Shown: positions 1-8,228 of the stretch, one piece after another
Layout of the letters: every line of letters begins with the position of its first letter
Numbering within the stretch: position 1 is the first letter of the stretch
Origin: Azospirillum sp. TSA2s
GTDB taxonomy: Bacteria > Pseudomonadota > Alphaproteobacteria > Azospirillales > Azospirillaceae
DNA: 64,000 bases
Reading direction: 5' to 3'
NCBI RefSeq assembly: GCF_004923315.1
Contig: NZ_CP039642.1
Coordinates: 186,001 to 250,000, forward strand
Made by a program: the position numbers and the translations under genes
The notes under the pieces: model-generated
What the model was told of the DNA's origin: nothing
Seen by the model: the letters and a program-made list of their open reading frames with translations, nothing else
Database searches by the model: none

Positions 1-196
1 CCGCGGTCATCACCGAGTCGAGGTCCGGGCATTCGATCACCCGCACCTCCGGCATCGCCTTGCCCAGCGCGTCGCGCAAGGCGGCCTGGACCAGCGGATG
101 GTCGTCGCCGATGACGATCGTCGTTTCAGTGGCCGCTTCTGTAGCCGTCGCCTGTCCGGACGCCGTTGGTTCGCTTACCGCGCTGTCCTCGCCCAT
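1..196 (-). CDS. LuxR-type response regulator, N-terminal part (runs off window)
   Basis: The visible 65 residues are a variable tail of about 24 residues followed by the start of a receiver domain: a hydrophobic strand (TTIVIGDDHPLV) with the paired acidic residues at Asp31-Asp32 and a first helix ending in a second strand (VRVIEC). The GDDHPL form is typical of NarL/FixJ-type regulators with a C-terminal LuxR helix-turn-helix, but that part and the phosphoacceptor Asp lie outside the window. It follows the SSS-domain hybrid kinase on the same strand after 53 bases, the kinase > regulator order of crbS-crbR pairs that control acetate use in gamma-proteobacteria. The ATG was chosen as the only in-frame start ahead of the domain. 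CrbR identity is inferred from context. Confidence 0.8.
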   Translation of the reverse strand, partial: MGEDSAVSEPTASGQATATEAATETTIVIGDDHPLVQAALRDALGKAMPEVRVIECPDLDSVMTA

Positions 197-249
197 GGTT
201 TCCGCACTCCCCCCATTTGCGGCCGCCCGGCTTTTGTCCGGTTCCGGCC

Positions 250-3200
250 TTATCGCTCGGCCACGGCCGCCGTCTGCAGCGCCGCCCCGTTCAGGAAGCG
301 GCGCAAGGACGCCGGCTTCACCGGTTTGTAGAGCACGCCGCAGCCGCAACGCTCCGCCTCGGCCCGCACCGCTTCGGAACGGTCGGCGGTCAGCAGCAGC
401 CCCTTGACCGGACGGTCCCACAATTCCCGCAACCGCTCCAGAACCGCAAGCCCCGTCTGGCCGTCACCGACGTGATAATCGACGCAGACCACGTCGGGAA
501 GCGCCCCGTCGAAGGGAGCGAGCGCCGCCAGCGCCCCGGTGACGTCCGACGCCGTCGCCACCCGGCAGCCCCATTGGCCGAGCAGGGCGCGCAGGCCGGC
601 GAGGATCGGCTCCTCATTGTCGATGCACAGGACCAGCAGCCCGGCGGACAGGGCGGCGGGGGTGGAGACCGGGCGGTCGACCGGGGTGGCGCGGGCCTGC
701 TCCAACGGCACCTCCACCGCGAAGCCGGTGCCGCGCCCGACGGTGGAGCGCAGGGTGACGGGATGGCCGAGCAGCCGGGCGATGCGGTCGACAATGGCGA
801 GGCCGAGGCCAAGACCCTTGTCGGCCGGGTTGCCGCCGCCATTCTCGCCGCCCAGCCGGCGGAACTCCTCGAACACCTCGCGGCGCTTGGCCTCGGGGAT
901 GCCGGGGCCGGTGTCCCACACCTCGATGCGCAGGCGGTCGCCATGAACAGGGTCGCGGCGGCGCCGGCAGCCGAGCAGCACCCGGCCCTTCGGCGTGTAG
1001 CGGATGGCGTTGGACAGGAAGTTCTGCAGGATGCGGCGCAGAAGCTGCGGGTCCGACCGCACCACGGCGCCGCATCCCACCACCTTCAGTCTCAACCCGC
1101 GTTCCTGCGCCAGGGCGGAGAACTCAACCCCCAGCCCGCCCAGCAGCTCGTCGATGGCGAAGCTGCGCATCTGCACCCGGACATTGCCGGCGTCCAGCGA
1201 GGAGATGTCGAGCAGCCCGCCCAGCAGCATCTCGGTCGAGCGCAGCGAAGCGGCGGCGTTGTCGATCATGCCGCATTCGGCCGACCGCTGCTCGGGCGTC
1301 GGCAGGGCCCCTCGCATGCTCTCCTCCAGCGCCGAGACGAACAGGCGGGCGGCGTTCAACGGCTGCAACAGGTCGTGGCTGGCGGCGGCGAGGAAGCGGG
1401 TCTTGCTGGCGTTGGCCGTCTCGGCCTCCGCCTTCGCCTGCTGGAGGGCGTCGGTGCGCTCCTGCACGCGCTGCTCCAGGCTTTCGTTGGCCTCGCGCAG
1501 GGCCTCGGCGGCGCGGTAGCGCTCGGTCACGTCGGTGTAGGTGGAGACGTAGCCGCCTTCCGGCAGCGGGTTGGCGACAATTTCCAGAACCGTGCCGTCG
1601 GGGCGGCGGCGCTCGTAACGGTAGGGCCATTGCTGGTTGGCGGTGTCGCGGTTGGTCAGCAGCGCCTTCATGTCGTGGGCGCTGTATTCGCCGCGCCGCT
1701 CGTTGAAGCGGACGAGGTCGGCGAAGGGCACGCCAACCCGCACCATGTCGGCTGGCAGGTCGAGCAGTTGCAGATAGCGCTGGTTCCAGGCGGCGATGCG
1801 GTAATCGGCGTCGATCACGCAGATGCCCTGGCCGATGTTCTCCAGCGTCGCCTGCAGCAGTTTCCGGTTGAAGCGCAGCGCTTCCGACGCCTCGTCCAGC
1901 ATCGCCATGGCGTCGCCGCGCGACAGCGAGCGGCCCTGCAGCGAGGCGGCCATCACCACCCGCGCCGACGCGGCGCCGATGGCGCCGGCGATCAGCGTCT
2001 CGGTGAAGCGGACGGCGTCGAGGTCGGCCGGGCCAGCCTCGCCCTTGCGGCCGGCGGCATAAGCGTCGAAGGCGGCGTTGCCGCGCTCCGCCCCGACGAA
2101 GCGGATGGCGAGCGCGCGCAGGTCGGCCAGCTTGGCGAGAGCCTGCGGGGTGTCGTCCTCGTCCCGGTCGGCGGTGGCGGTGGTGTAGAAGACGGCCTGG
2201 GTGCGCTCCACCGCGCTGGGGCGGGCCAGCAGCGATCCGGCGACGAAGGCGATCAGGTTGGCGAGCAGGCTCCACAGGCTGGCGTGGGAGATGGGGTCCA
2301 GCCCGTCGATCCCGAACAGCGCCTGCGGGCGCAGCCAGCCGATGCCCCAGGGGCCGAAATCCAGGAAATCGGCCGACACCGGGATGATGCCGCCCATCGA
2401 CGGCACCAGCAGCGTGTAGACCCACAGCAGGAAGCCGGCGCCCAGCCCCGCCAGCGCCCCCACCCGGTTGGCGCGCGGCCAGTAGAGCCCGCCGAAATAG
2501 GCCGGCCCGAACTGCGCCACCGCGACGAAGGACAGGAGGCCGATGACGGTCAGCGGGTAATCGCGGTCGACCAGCCGGTGCATGATATAGGCGAGCAGCA
2601 GGATCCCCAGCACCGACAGCCGCCGCACCAACAGCAGCGTGCCGACCATGTCGCGCCGCCCGACGCGGGCGGCGAAGCGGGGACGGCTGAGCAGCAGCGG
2701 CATCACCACGTCGTTGCACAGCATGGTGCTGAGCGACACCGCCGCGACGATGACCATGCCGGTCGCCGCCGACAGGCCGCCGATGAAGGACAGCAGGCTG
2801 AAGCCGCCGGCCCCCGCCGCGATGGGCAGGGTGATCATGAAGGTGTCGGGGTTGATGCCATCTCCGAAGGTGATCAGACCGGCCACCGCGATGGGGATCA
2901 TCAGGGCGCTGAGCGCCAGCAGGTAGGTCGGGTACATCCAGGCGGCGGCGCGCAGATGGCGGGGGCTGTCGTTCTCCACCGTCATCACATGGTACATCTG
3001 CGGCAGGCAGAGGAAGGCGATGATCGAGATCGCGGTGTTCGACCACCAGGTCGGGTCGGTGAAGTCGGGCGACAGCAGCGGGTCGGCCTGCGGCCGGGCG
3101 AGCAGGTCGGTGTAGCCGTCGAACATGCCCCAGACGATGAAGGCCGCCACCGCCACGAAGACGGTCAGCTTCACCAGACTCTCGAAGGCGATGGCCAGCA

Positions 3201-3852
3201 TCAGGCCGCGGTGATGCTCGCTGGCGTTGATGTGGCGGACGCCGAACAGGATGGTGAAGACCGCCATCGACAGCGCCACAGCGAAGGCGGTGTCGCCCCA
3301 GATCGGCGGCGGCAGGGCGGCCGGGGCGGCCAGCGAGGGCGCCGTCAGCACGTCGAAGCTGGCGGCCACCGCCTTCAGCTGCAAGGCGATGTAGGGCAGC
3401 ACGCCGACCAGCGCGGTCAGCGTCACCAGCGCCGCCACCGCCTGGCTCTTGCCATAGCGGGCACCGATGAAGTCGGCGATGGAGGTGACGTTCTGCGCCT
3501 TGGTGATGGCGATGGTCTTGGTCAGCACCGGCCGCGCCGCCAGCAGCAGGATCATCGGCGCCAGATAGATCGGCAGGAAATCGAAGCCGCTGGCCGACGC
3601 CCGCCCGACCGAGCCGTAGAAGCTCCAGCTGGTGTTGTAGATGCACAGAGTCAGCGCATAGAGGATGGCGGCCGTCCGCGGCGACGCCGACAGCAGCCCA
3701 CCCCCGGCGGTGCGGCGGTCGCCCCACCAGGCGATGGCGAACAGCACCCCCAGATAGGCCGCCGAAACGGCCAGCACCAGCCAACTCTGCACGACCGACG
3801 AACCTGTTGTGGGAGGGAAGGAATCTCCCTCTCCCGTCCCGGGAGAGGGCAT
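250..3852 (-). CDS. SSS (solute:Na+ symporter)-domain hybrid sensor histidine kinase, CrbS/MxtR-like
   Basis: A 1200-residue protein. Residues about 20-545 form a polytopic sodium:solute symporter-like domain. A STAC linker follows at about 575-640 (its mark is IGAASARVVM). Then come a PAS domain (about 660-770), a coiled coil, a HisKA domain with the phosphoacceptor His in FLAAASHDLLQPL (about 819), an HATPase domain with N box FLSNAIRY and G boxes DTGPGIP and GLGLGLAI, and a C-terminal receiver with CIDNEEP, phosphoacceptor CVDYHV and Lys in YKPVKP. All catalytic residues are present. This order matches CrbS/MxtR, which signals carbon or acetate status to a LuxR-type regulator; such a gene lies just downstream. 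The start is uncertain: the ATG at 3852 is inside a dispersed palindromic repeat and has no clear ribosome site. A GTG at 3792 would remove only about 20 residues and still precede the first membrane segment. Confidence 0.88.
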   Translation of the reverse strand: MPSPGTGEGDSFPPTTGSSVVQSWLVLAVSAAYLGVLFAIAWWGDRRTAGGGLLSASPRTAAILYALTLCIYNTSWSFYGSVGRASASGFDFLPIYLAPMILLLAARPVLTKTIAITKAQNVTSIADFIGARYGKSQAVAALVTLTALVGVLPYIALQLKAVAASFDVLTAPSLAAPAALPPPIWGDTAFAVALSMAVFTILFGVRHINASEHHRGLMLAIAFESLVKLTVFVAVAAFIVWGMFDGYTDLLARPQADPLLSPDFTDPTWWSNTAISIIAFLCLPQMYHVMTVENDSPRHLRAAAWMYPTYLLALSALMIPIAVAGLITFGDGINPDTFMITLPIAAGAGGFSLLSFIGGLSAATGMVIVAAVSLSTMLCNDVVMPLLLSRPRFAARVGRRDMVGTLLLVRRLSVLGILLLAYIMHRLVDRDYPLTVIGLLSFVAVAQFGPAYFGGLYWPRANRVGALAGLGAGFLLWVYTLLVPSMGGIIPVSADFLDFGPWGIGWLRPQALFGIDGLDPISHASLWSLLANLIAFVAGSLLARPSAVERTQAVFYTTATADRDEDDTPQALAKLADLRALAIRFVGAERGNAAFDAYAAGRKGEAGPADLDAVRFTETLIAGAIGAASARVVMAASLQGRSLSRGDAMAMLDEASEALRFNRKLLQATLENIGQGICVIDADYRIAAWNQRYLQLLDLPADMVRVGVPFADLVRFNERRGEYSAHDMKALLTNRDTANQQWPYRYERRRPDGTVLEIVANPLPEGGYVSTYTDVTERYRAAEALREANESLEQRVQERTDALQQAKAEAETANASKTRFLAAASHDLLQPLNAARLFVSALEESMRGALPTPEQRSAECGMIDNAAASLRSTEMLLGGLLDISSLDAGNVRVQMRSFAIDELLGGLGVEFSALAQERGLRLKVVGCGAVVRSDPQLLRRILQNFLSNAIRYTPKGRVLLGCRRRRDPVHGDRLRIEVWDTGPGIPEAKRREVFEEFRRLGGENGGGNPADKGLGLGLAIVDRIARLLGHPVTLRSTVGRGTGFAVEVPLEQARATPVDRPVSTPAALSAGLLVLCIDNEEPILAGLRALLGQWGCRVATASDVTGALAALAPFDGALPDVVCVDYHVGDGQTGLAVLERLRELWDRPVKGLLLTADRSEAVRAEAERCGCGVLYKPVKPASLRRFLNGAALQTAAVAER
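3827..3849. repeat. Short palindrome, family 1 (single copy)
   Basis: Ten-base arms CCCTCTCCCG and CGGGAGAGGG around a 3-base spacer. The same unit forms both ends of the larger elements at 59920-60141 and 62333-62488. Here it lies across the 5' end of the SSS-kinase reading frame and supplies the sequence just inside its upstream ATG, which argues that the true start is downstream or that the element landed in the gene start. Confidence 0.85.
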
Positions 3853-4299
3853 GGGAGCGAGCCTATCTCAATGCTCCAGCCGCCAACAACGGCCGGGCTC
3901 GATGTTGCCCAAAAACTGTGCAGCGCTGAACGAAGGTAGGGGGCACACATGGTTCGGCGTTCGAACTATTCTGCGCCTGCCGGACGCCGCCGTCCCGGTC
4001 GCCGCTGGTGCGACGGCCGGCGTTCCTGCTCCCGACCTCGGGCATCCGCTTAGGGTCGGGGACCGCTGAAGCGGCCGTTTCCGTCTCCTCCCTCGTACGG
4101 GGACGGCCGCTTCCGCGCTTCCTGTTTTGGACCGGAAGCGTGGGGCAAACGGGGGTCCCGGTCGGTTTACTGCGTCGTCCTCGCTGGGAAAGCGCCACGA
4201 ACGGTCCAATCTATGGCAAGATGGTCCATCGTGAGGGAGACCGGCCGTCGGTGCCGGACCCGGTGCGTGGCCTGAAACGGAAGACGGACGCCCAACAGA
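3853..4299. other. Intergenic region, no gene recognised
   Basis: This 447-base gap separates the leftward SSS kinase from a small rightward gene, so it should carry divergent promoters. Reading frames are open here on both strands, but they have no family resemblance, poor ribosome sites and irregular codon use. No structured RNA or operator could be recognised with confidence. Confidence 0.5.
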
Positions 4300-4551
4300 A
4301 TGCTGATCGACGCCTATTTGGGATTCCGGGTCGGGGACGTGGTCCTTGACCGTGCGGAACTGGCGGCCGGCACCGCCACCATCAAGGAAATCCACGTCGT
4401 TCCCTGTGACTGGGCGCATGGCCTGACCGGCATCGCCGTCATGGAGAATGGTGCCGAGCGTTTCATCGTCCAGTTGAAGAAGGTGCGCCCGGCCGAGGAA
4501 GAGGTCGAGACCGAAAGCAACGTCCGGCCGCTGCGGCATCGCGCACGCTGA
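4300..4551 (+). CDS. Small conserved-type hypothetical protein (83 aa)
   Basis: The function is not recognised. The protein is soluble with no signal peptide or membrane segment. Its beta-rich first 65 residues (VGDVVLDRAELAAGTATI, ENGAERFIVQLKKV) resemble a small barrel, followed by a charged tail rich in Glu and Arg. The ATG was taken because nothing in frame upstream looks coding; the region before it (CGGAAGACGGACG) is only weakly purine-rich. A strong bidirectional terminator lies 30 bases after its stop, which supports it being a real monocistronic gene. The next gene is convergent. Confidence 0.55.
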   Translation: MLIDAYLGFRVGDVVLDRAELAAGTATIKEIHVVPCDWAHGLTGIAVMENGAERFIVQLKKVRPAEEEVETESNVRPLRHRAR

Positions 4552-4570
4552 ACGGCTCCCGCAATCGCCG

Positions 4571-4619
4571 AAAACGAACAGGCCCGCCGCCCCGGATCGG
4601 AGCGGCGGGCCTTCGTTTT
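4571..4619. terminator. Bidirectional intrinsic terminator
   Basis: GGCCCGCCGC (4581-4590) pairs with GCGGCGGGCC (4602-4611), a perfect 10-bp GC stem. It is followed by TTCGTTTT on the plus strand and preceded by the complementary AAAACGAA, so a T-rich tail follows the hairpin in both directions. It lies between two convergent genes (ends at 4551 and 4647) and can stop transcription of both. Confidence 0.85.
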
Positions 4620-4646
4620 CTCGGCGCCGGCGGAGTCGCCGGCCGC

Positions 4647-4937
4647 TCAGTGGCGAAGCTGGACGCGCCCGCCGTTCCTGCGCGCGTCGTCGACGCTGGC
4701 GATGACGGGAAGGCCGCGCAGGAAGGCGGCGCCGGTGTCGGTCGCCTCGAACAGGACATGGCCCTGACGGTCCTGGCCGCGGAAACGGGCCTCGGTCGCC
4801 ATGCCGGCATTGCGGACGGCGGCCGACAGTTCGGACACGGCCCTCCAGATGCGGGCGCGGTGTTCGGCGGCGCTGGCGCAACCGGTCGCATCCGCGACGG
4901 CCAGCGTTACGGTAAAGGAATGAAGCTCGATCGCCAT
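4647..4937 (-). CDS. Hypothetical protein (96 aa)
   Basis: Not assigned to a family. The first 25 residues (MAIELHSFTVTLAVADATGC) form a beta strand, then comes a helix with the segment RIWRAVSELSAAVRN, then short strands (ATEARFRGQDRQGHVLFEA) and a basic C-terminus. No signal peptide or membrane helix is visible. The ATG at 4937 is preferred over a longer in-frame extension to 5141 because that extension (Arg/Pro-rich) reads like non-coding DNA and overlaps the next gene. The gene ends at a shared bidirectional terminator. The gene at 5030 has the same direction with a 92-base gap, so they may be cotranscribed. Confidence 0.55.
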   Translation of the reverse strand: MAIELHSFTVTLAVADATGCASAAEHRARIWRAVSELSAAVRNAGMATEARFRGQDRQGHVLFEATDTGAAFLRGLPVIASVDDARRNGGRVQLRH

Positions 4938-5029
4938 GGTGGCACCACGGAACTTGGAGTGCGGGATTGGAAAACCCGGATCGTTCCGGCCATCGCCGGA
5001 TACGGTGCCGGCCCTAGGGATCGAGAAAC

Positions 5030-5278
5030 TCAGTCGTAACGGGGAAGCTTCGACAGGACGATGTCGCTGATGAGGCCGCGGAGCTGGCTGACCGGGAGCT
5101 GTTCGACCGGAATGCAGACGGCGCGGGCGTAGGTCTCGCACACGTGCCAGGCGTGGTCGGGTTCGACCAGGATGTGCCGGGCAAGATCTTGGTCATCGGC
5201 GTTCGCCCGACCGGGGAGCGCCTTTTCACAAGCCAGGACGGTTTGAACCATGTCGCTGGCCAGACTGTGCAGATTCAT
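5030..5278 (-). CDS. Hypothetical protein (82 aa)
   Basis: A small acidic, helical soluble protein with no recognised family. The sequence begins MNLHSLASDMVQTVLACEK and ends with a helix (SQLRGLISDIVLSKL). Two cysteines are present (ACEK, VCETY) and one more in AVCIP. The ATG at 5278 was preferred over a GTG three codons upstream because GGGAAGG lies 8-9 bases before it. That ribosome site is partly enclosed in an inverted repeat (5289-5304), which might affect translation. The gene probably precedes the 4647-4937 gene in a short transcript. Confidence 0.55.
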   Translation of the reverse strand: MNLHSLASDMVQTVLACEKALPGRANADDQDLARHILVEPDHAWHVCETYARAVCIPVEQLPVSQLRGLISDIVLSKLPRYD

Positions 5279-5287
5279 GGATGGCAC

Positions 5288-5608
5288 CTTCCCATGTTCG
5301 GGAATTTGTTGGGAACACGAACAGACTAGACCTTCGGACCGGTTTCCACAACGGTGCCTATGACGTTCGGCTGTGACAATTCAACGATGGTGCCACATCG
5401 CACGTCCCGGCGCCCGTTTCGGCGAAAACGCTTTGACGATGCCGCCGCAGGCCGGCCGATAACAGCATGAACATAGGTCGGGGCGAATTATTCCGCCTGT
5501 GACCGTTTCGCGGGTCTGACGCGGCAAATTCCGGCCCGGTCCTTCGGCAATCCCCTCTTGCGCCGGGCGCGGTTTTGCACATGGGGTGGATGCGGCGATT
5601 GCCGCGGG
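5288..5608. other. Intergenic region with inverted repeats, no gene
   Basis: About 320 bases between two leftward genes. The right-hand gene's end and the left-hand gene's leader share it. Next to the 5030-5278 gene are two small dyads: TTCCC/GGGAA (5289-5304) and TGTTCG/CGAACA (5295-5300 with 5318-5323). The rest (about 5340-5600) shows no coding pattern or recognised RNA. Confidence 0.5.
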
Positions 5609-6160
5609 TCAGGTCCGGATCAGGCCGTCCTGCTTCGGCGGGGCCGGGGTTGGAACCGGAGCCGGAGCCGGAGCCGGAGCCGGGGTGGCGGGCGGCGAAA
5701 GCTGCCAAGTGTCCAGCGCGCGCCTCAGCGCGTCCAGCCCGGCGCCGGCGGAAGATTTCGCCTCGTCGGCGGCGCGGGTGATGGCGGCGCAGAGCGCGGC
5801 GCGGCGTTGCGGGTCGTCGCGGCTTTCCTCCAGCGCGCGGCCGAGATCATCGGTCGTGTCGCCGCCCCTGGCATCGGGCTGGGCCGTTTTCGGGTCGATG
5901 CCCAGCAACGGCAGCAGATATTCCCGCCCCTTCTCGCGCGCCACCGCCACCGCCTTGTCGCCGAACCGCTCCGCCGCCGCCAGACCGGTGTCCCAGGCGC
6001 CGAGCGCGGCCGAGACGGTGGGGCTGCAGCGGCCGGCCGGTTCCTCCGGGGGAGGCGCCGCGGGAGGTGCCGTCTGGGCGTGCAGCGGCGCGGCGCTCAG
6101 CAGCAGGGCGGCGATGGCTGGCAACGCAAGGTGGCGGAAGGGATTGGTCGGGCACGTCAT
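5609..6160 (-). CDS. Secreted or periplasmic protein with Pro-Ala tail
   Basis: 183 residues. The N-terminus has a basic start (MTCPTNPFRH) and a hydrophobic core (LALPAIAALLLSAAPLHA), a standard Sec signal peptide with cleavage after AHA-like LHA. The mature part is Pro/Ala-rich, then helical and charged (about 55-150), then a Pro-Ala tail made by repeated GCC/GCT-CCG codons, ending in PKQDGLIRT. Two Cys (GRCSPT, ALCAAI) may form a disulfide. The ATG at 6160 was chosen because upstream residues of the longer frame would precede the signal peptide with an unlikely Pro/Arg stretch. The family is not recognised. It is divergent from the phosphate transport genes. Confidence 0.65.
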   Translation of the reverse strand: MTCPTNPFRHLALPAIAALLLSAAPLHAQTAPPAAPPPEEPAGRCSPTVSAALGAWDTGLAAAERFGDKAVAVAREKGREYLLPLLGIDPKTAQPDARGGDTTDDLGRALEESRDDPQRRAALCAAITRAADEAKSSAGAGLDALRRALDTWQLSPPATPAPAPAPAPVPTPAPPKQDGLIRT

Positions 6161-6317
6161 GCGGGAGGACCTGCGGTCGAAGAGGGGCCTTCGGGAGATT
6201 TGGGGAGGCGGCGGGCGGCTTTCCATGGCCCCCCTTATGGCGCGCGGTCCGGCCGGTGCGGTGGCGGGAAAAGCGGCGATATGCCGCGACCTGTGGCGAT
6301 TTTGCTACCGAATGACG

Positions 6318-6335
6318 TTTTCATGGCGTTTACAT
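6318..6335 (+). promoter_or_regulatory. Possible Pho box upstream of the pit operon
   Basis: Two 7-base direct repeats, TTTTCAT and TTTACAT, are separated by 4 bases (GGCG), the 11-base spacing of PhoB sites (consensus CTGTCAT repeats). The site lies 94 bases before the DUF47 gene start. PhoB is known to repress the orfA-pit operon of Sinorhizobium under phosphate limitation, so the site is plausible here. The first two bases of each repeat deviate from consensus. Confidence 0.4.
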
Positions 6336-6428
6336 GACATGCCGCCGCTGCACCGCACCGCGAAGCGTGGTAAGAGCAGCCCGAAATCTCACCAGTCCCC
6401 TATCCAGATACAGGCGAGTCACCGTCCC

Positions 6429-7073
6429 ATGCTGCTGCGCGCATTCCGTTCGCTGATGCCGAAGGAGGAACGCTTCGTCGACCAGTTCGTCGAGCAGGCC
6501 CGTCACATCGTGGCCGCCGCCGCTGCCCTGGAAGCGGTGATGGACGCAGGACCGGACGACCGCACGCAGAAGATCGCGGCGCTGAAGCGGGTGGAGAAGG
6601 ACGCCGATCGCGTCGCCAAGGATGCGGGACGCGACCTGCACCGCGCCTTCATCACGCCGTTCGACCGGTCGGACATCCTGTCGCTGATCAACGCGCTGGA
6701 TGACGCCATCGACCTGATGGACGAGGTGCCGCGCCATGCCGGCCTGTACGGCGTCGAGGTGTTCGACGAGCCGATGCGCCGCTTCGTCGCCCTGATCCGC
6801 CAGCAGGCCGACGTGCTGCTGGAACTGATGCCGCTCCTGGGCGCCATCGCCCGCAACGCCGAACGGATCGACCATCTCTGCGGCCGGCTCTCCGATCTGG
6901 AGGACGAGGCCGACGACGTGCTGCGCGAGGCGCTGAAGGCGCTGATCGCGGAGAAGCCGGACATGATCGCCTTCCTCGGCCGGCGCGAGTTGTACGAGAT
7001 GCTGGAGGCGGTGACCGACCGCTGCGACGACGTCGGCGACCTTGTCGCGGGCATCACGCTCGATCAGGTCTGA
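6429..7073 (+). CDS. DUF47 family (PhoU-like) Pit accessory protein
   Basis: 214 residues, all helical and without a signal or membrane segment. It begins LLRAFRSLMPKEERFVDQFVEQARHI and carries the DUF47 (PhoU_div) features: an amphipathic long-helix bundle, the acidic pattern EKDADRVAKD near residue 60, and DALDDAIDLMDE near 95, matching the metal-binding acidic motifs of PhoU-type bundles. It lies 10 bases before a PiT transporter gene, the usual pair (orfA-pit in rhizobia), and probably modulates or stabilises that transporter. The ATG at 6429 was chosen from homologous length (about 210 residues); the frame is open far upstream, but that part has no protein-like character. Confidence 0.9.
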   Translation: MLLRAFRSLMPKEERFVDQFVEQARHIVAAAAALEAVMDAGPDDRTQKIAALKRVEKDADRVAKDAGRDLHRAFITPFDRSDILSLINALDDAIDLMDEVPRHAGLYGVEVFDEPMRRFVALIRQQADVLLELMPLLGAIARNAERIDHLCGRLSDLEDEADDVLREALKALIAEKPDMIAFLGRRELYEMLEAVTDRCDDVGDLVAGITLDQV

Positions 7074-7083
7074 GGCCGCGTCG

Positions 7084-8097
7084 ATGGAGGCCCTGCAACT
7101 CGGTCTGCCGGCGATCGTCCTCATCATTCTGGTGGCGCTCGCCTTCGACTTCATCAACGGCCTGCACGACGCGGCGAACTCCATCGCCACCGTGGTGTCG
7201 ACCCGCGTGCTGTCGCCCAAGCTGGCGGTCCTGTGGGCGGCCTTCTTCAACTTCATCGCCTTCCTGTTCTTCGGCCTGCATGTCGCCACCACCATCGGCA
7301 CCGGGCTGGTCGATCCGCTGGTAATGGACCCGGCGGTGATCCTGGCGGCGTTGATCGGCGCCATCGGCTGGAACCTGATCACCTGGTGGCTGGGGCTGCC
7401 GTCCTCCTCCTCGCACGCGCTGGTCGGCGGCATCGCCGGGGCCGGCATCGCCAAGGCGGGGTTCGGCGCCATCGTCGCCAGCGGCTTCACCAAGACGGCG
7501 GTCGCCATCGTGCTGTCGCCGGGCATCGGCCTGCTGCTGGCGCTGTTGCTGATGCTGGTGGTGTCCTGGGTGCTGCGCCGGGCCGCTCCCTTCACGGTCG
7601 ACCGGCAGTTCCGCCATCTCCAGCTGGTTTCGGCGGCGCTCTACAGCCTGGGCCATGGCGGCAACGACGCGCAGAAGACGATGGGCATCATCGCCGTGCT
7701 TCTGTTCAGCCAGGGCATGCTGGGCGATACCTTCCACGTCCCCTTCTGGGTCATCATCGCCTGTCAGGTGGCGATGGGGATGGGCACGATGATGGGCGGC
7801 TGGCGCATCGTCCGCACCATGGGCTCGCGCATCACCGACCTGAAGCCCTATCAGGGCTTCTGCGCCGAGACGGCGGGCGCCATCACCCTGTTCGGCGCGA
7901 CGTGGCTGGGCATTCCGGTGTCGACCACCCACACCATCACCGGCGCCATCGTCGGCGTCGGCTCCGCCCGCCGCACCTCGGCGGTGCGCTGGGGGCTGGC
8001 GGGCCGAATCGTCTGGGCCTGGGTGCTGACGATTCCCGCCTCCGGCATCGTCGCCTGGCTGTCCTACCTGCTGGTCGCCGCCCTGCTGCGCCCATAA
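7084..8097 (+). CDS. pit: PiT family low-affinity inorganic phosphate transporter
   Basis: 337 residues with about ten membrane helices. Both PiT signature halves are present: the N-terminal FDFINGLHDAANSIATVVSTR and the C-terminal HGGNDAQKTMGIIA. Another paired signature is SSSSHALVGGIAGA, matched by VSTTHTITGAIVGVG in the second half, the internal duplication typical of the family. It would import phosphate (as metal-phosphate) with protons across the inner membrane. It follows the DUF47 gene by 10 bases, so the two are certainly cotranscribed. The length is that of short bacterial Pit proteins without a large central loop. The ATG follows shortly after the upstream stop and starts directly at the first helix. 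Confidence 0.95.
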   Translation: MEALQLGLPAIVLIILVALAFDFINGLHDAANSIATVVSTRVLSPKLAVLWAAFFNFIAFLFFGLHVATTIGTGLVDPLVMDPAVILAALIGAIGWNLITWWLGLPSSSSHALVGGIAGAGIAKAGFGAIVASGFTKTAVAIVLSPGIGLLLALLLMLVVSWVLRRAAPFTVDRQFRHLQLVSAALYSLGHGGNDAQKTMGIIAVLLFSQGMLGDTFHVPFWVIIACQVAMGMGTMMGGWRIVRTMGSRITDLKPYQGFCAETAGAITLFGATWLGIPVSTTHTITGAIVGVGSARRTSAVRWGLAGRIVWAWVLTIPASGIVAWLSYLLVAALLRP

Positions 8098-8228
8098 GGG
8101 CACCTTTCCGGGGGGAGAACGCCCGCAGAACGATGGGGCGAACGGATAAGCCCTTCGTGATGCAGCGCGGCCTTGACCCGCAAGGGCGGGAACGGCAGGA
8201 TCGGTGCGGTGGAGACAGGATACCGGTC

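Noticed and set aside
166..3939. Long plus-strand frame opposite the SSS kinase
   Set aside because: Same mirror effect; low-complexity product, no ribosome site, and the minus strand encodes an obvious multi-domain kinase.
3863..4198. A small leftward gene in the gap before 4300
   Set aside because: Arg/Pro/Thr-rich translation without ribosome site or family resemblance, overlapping other equally open frames.
5640..5690. Tandem 6-bp DNA repeat (GGAGCC type) as an independent repeat locus
   Set aside because: It is the codon repetition for the Pro-Ala tail of the secreted protein and needs no other explanation.
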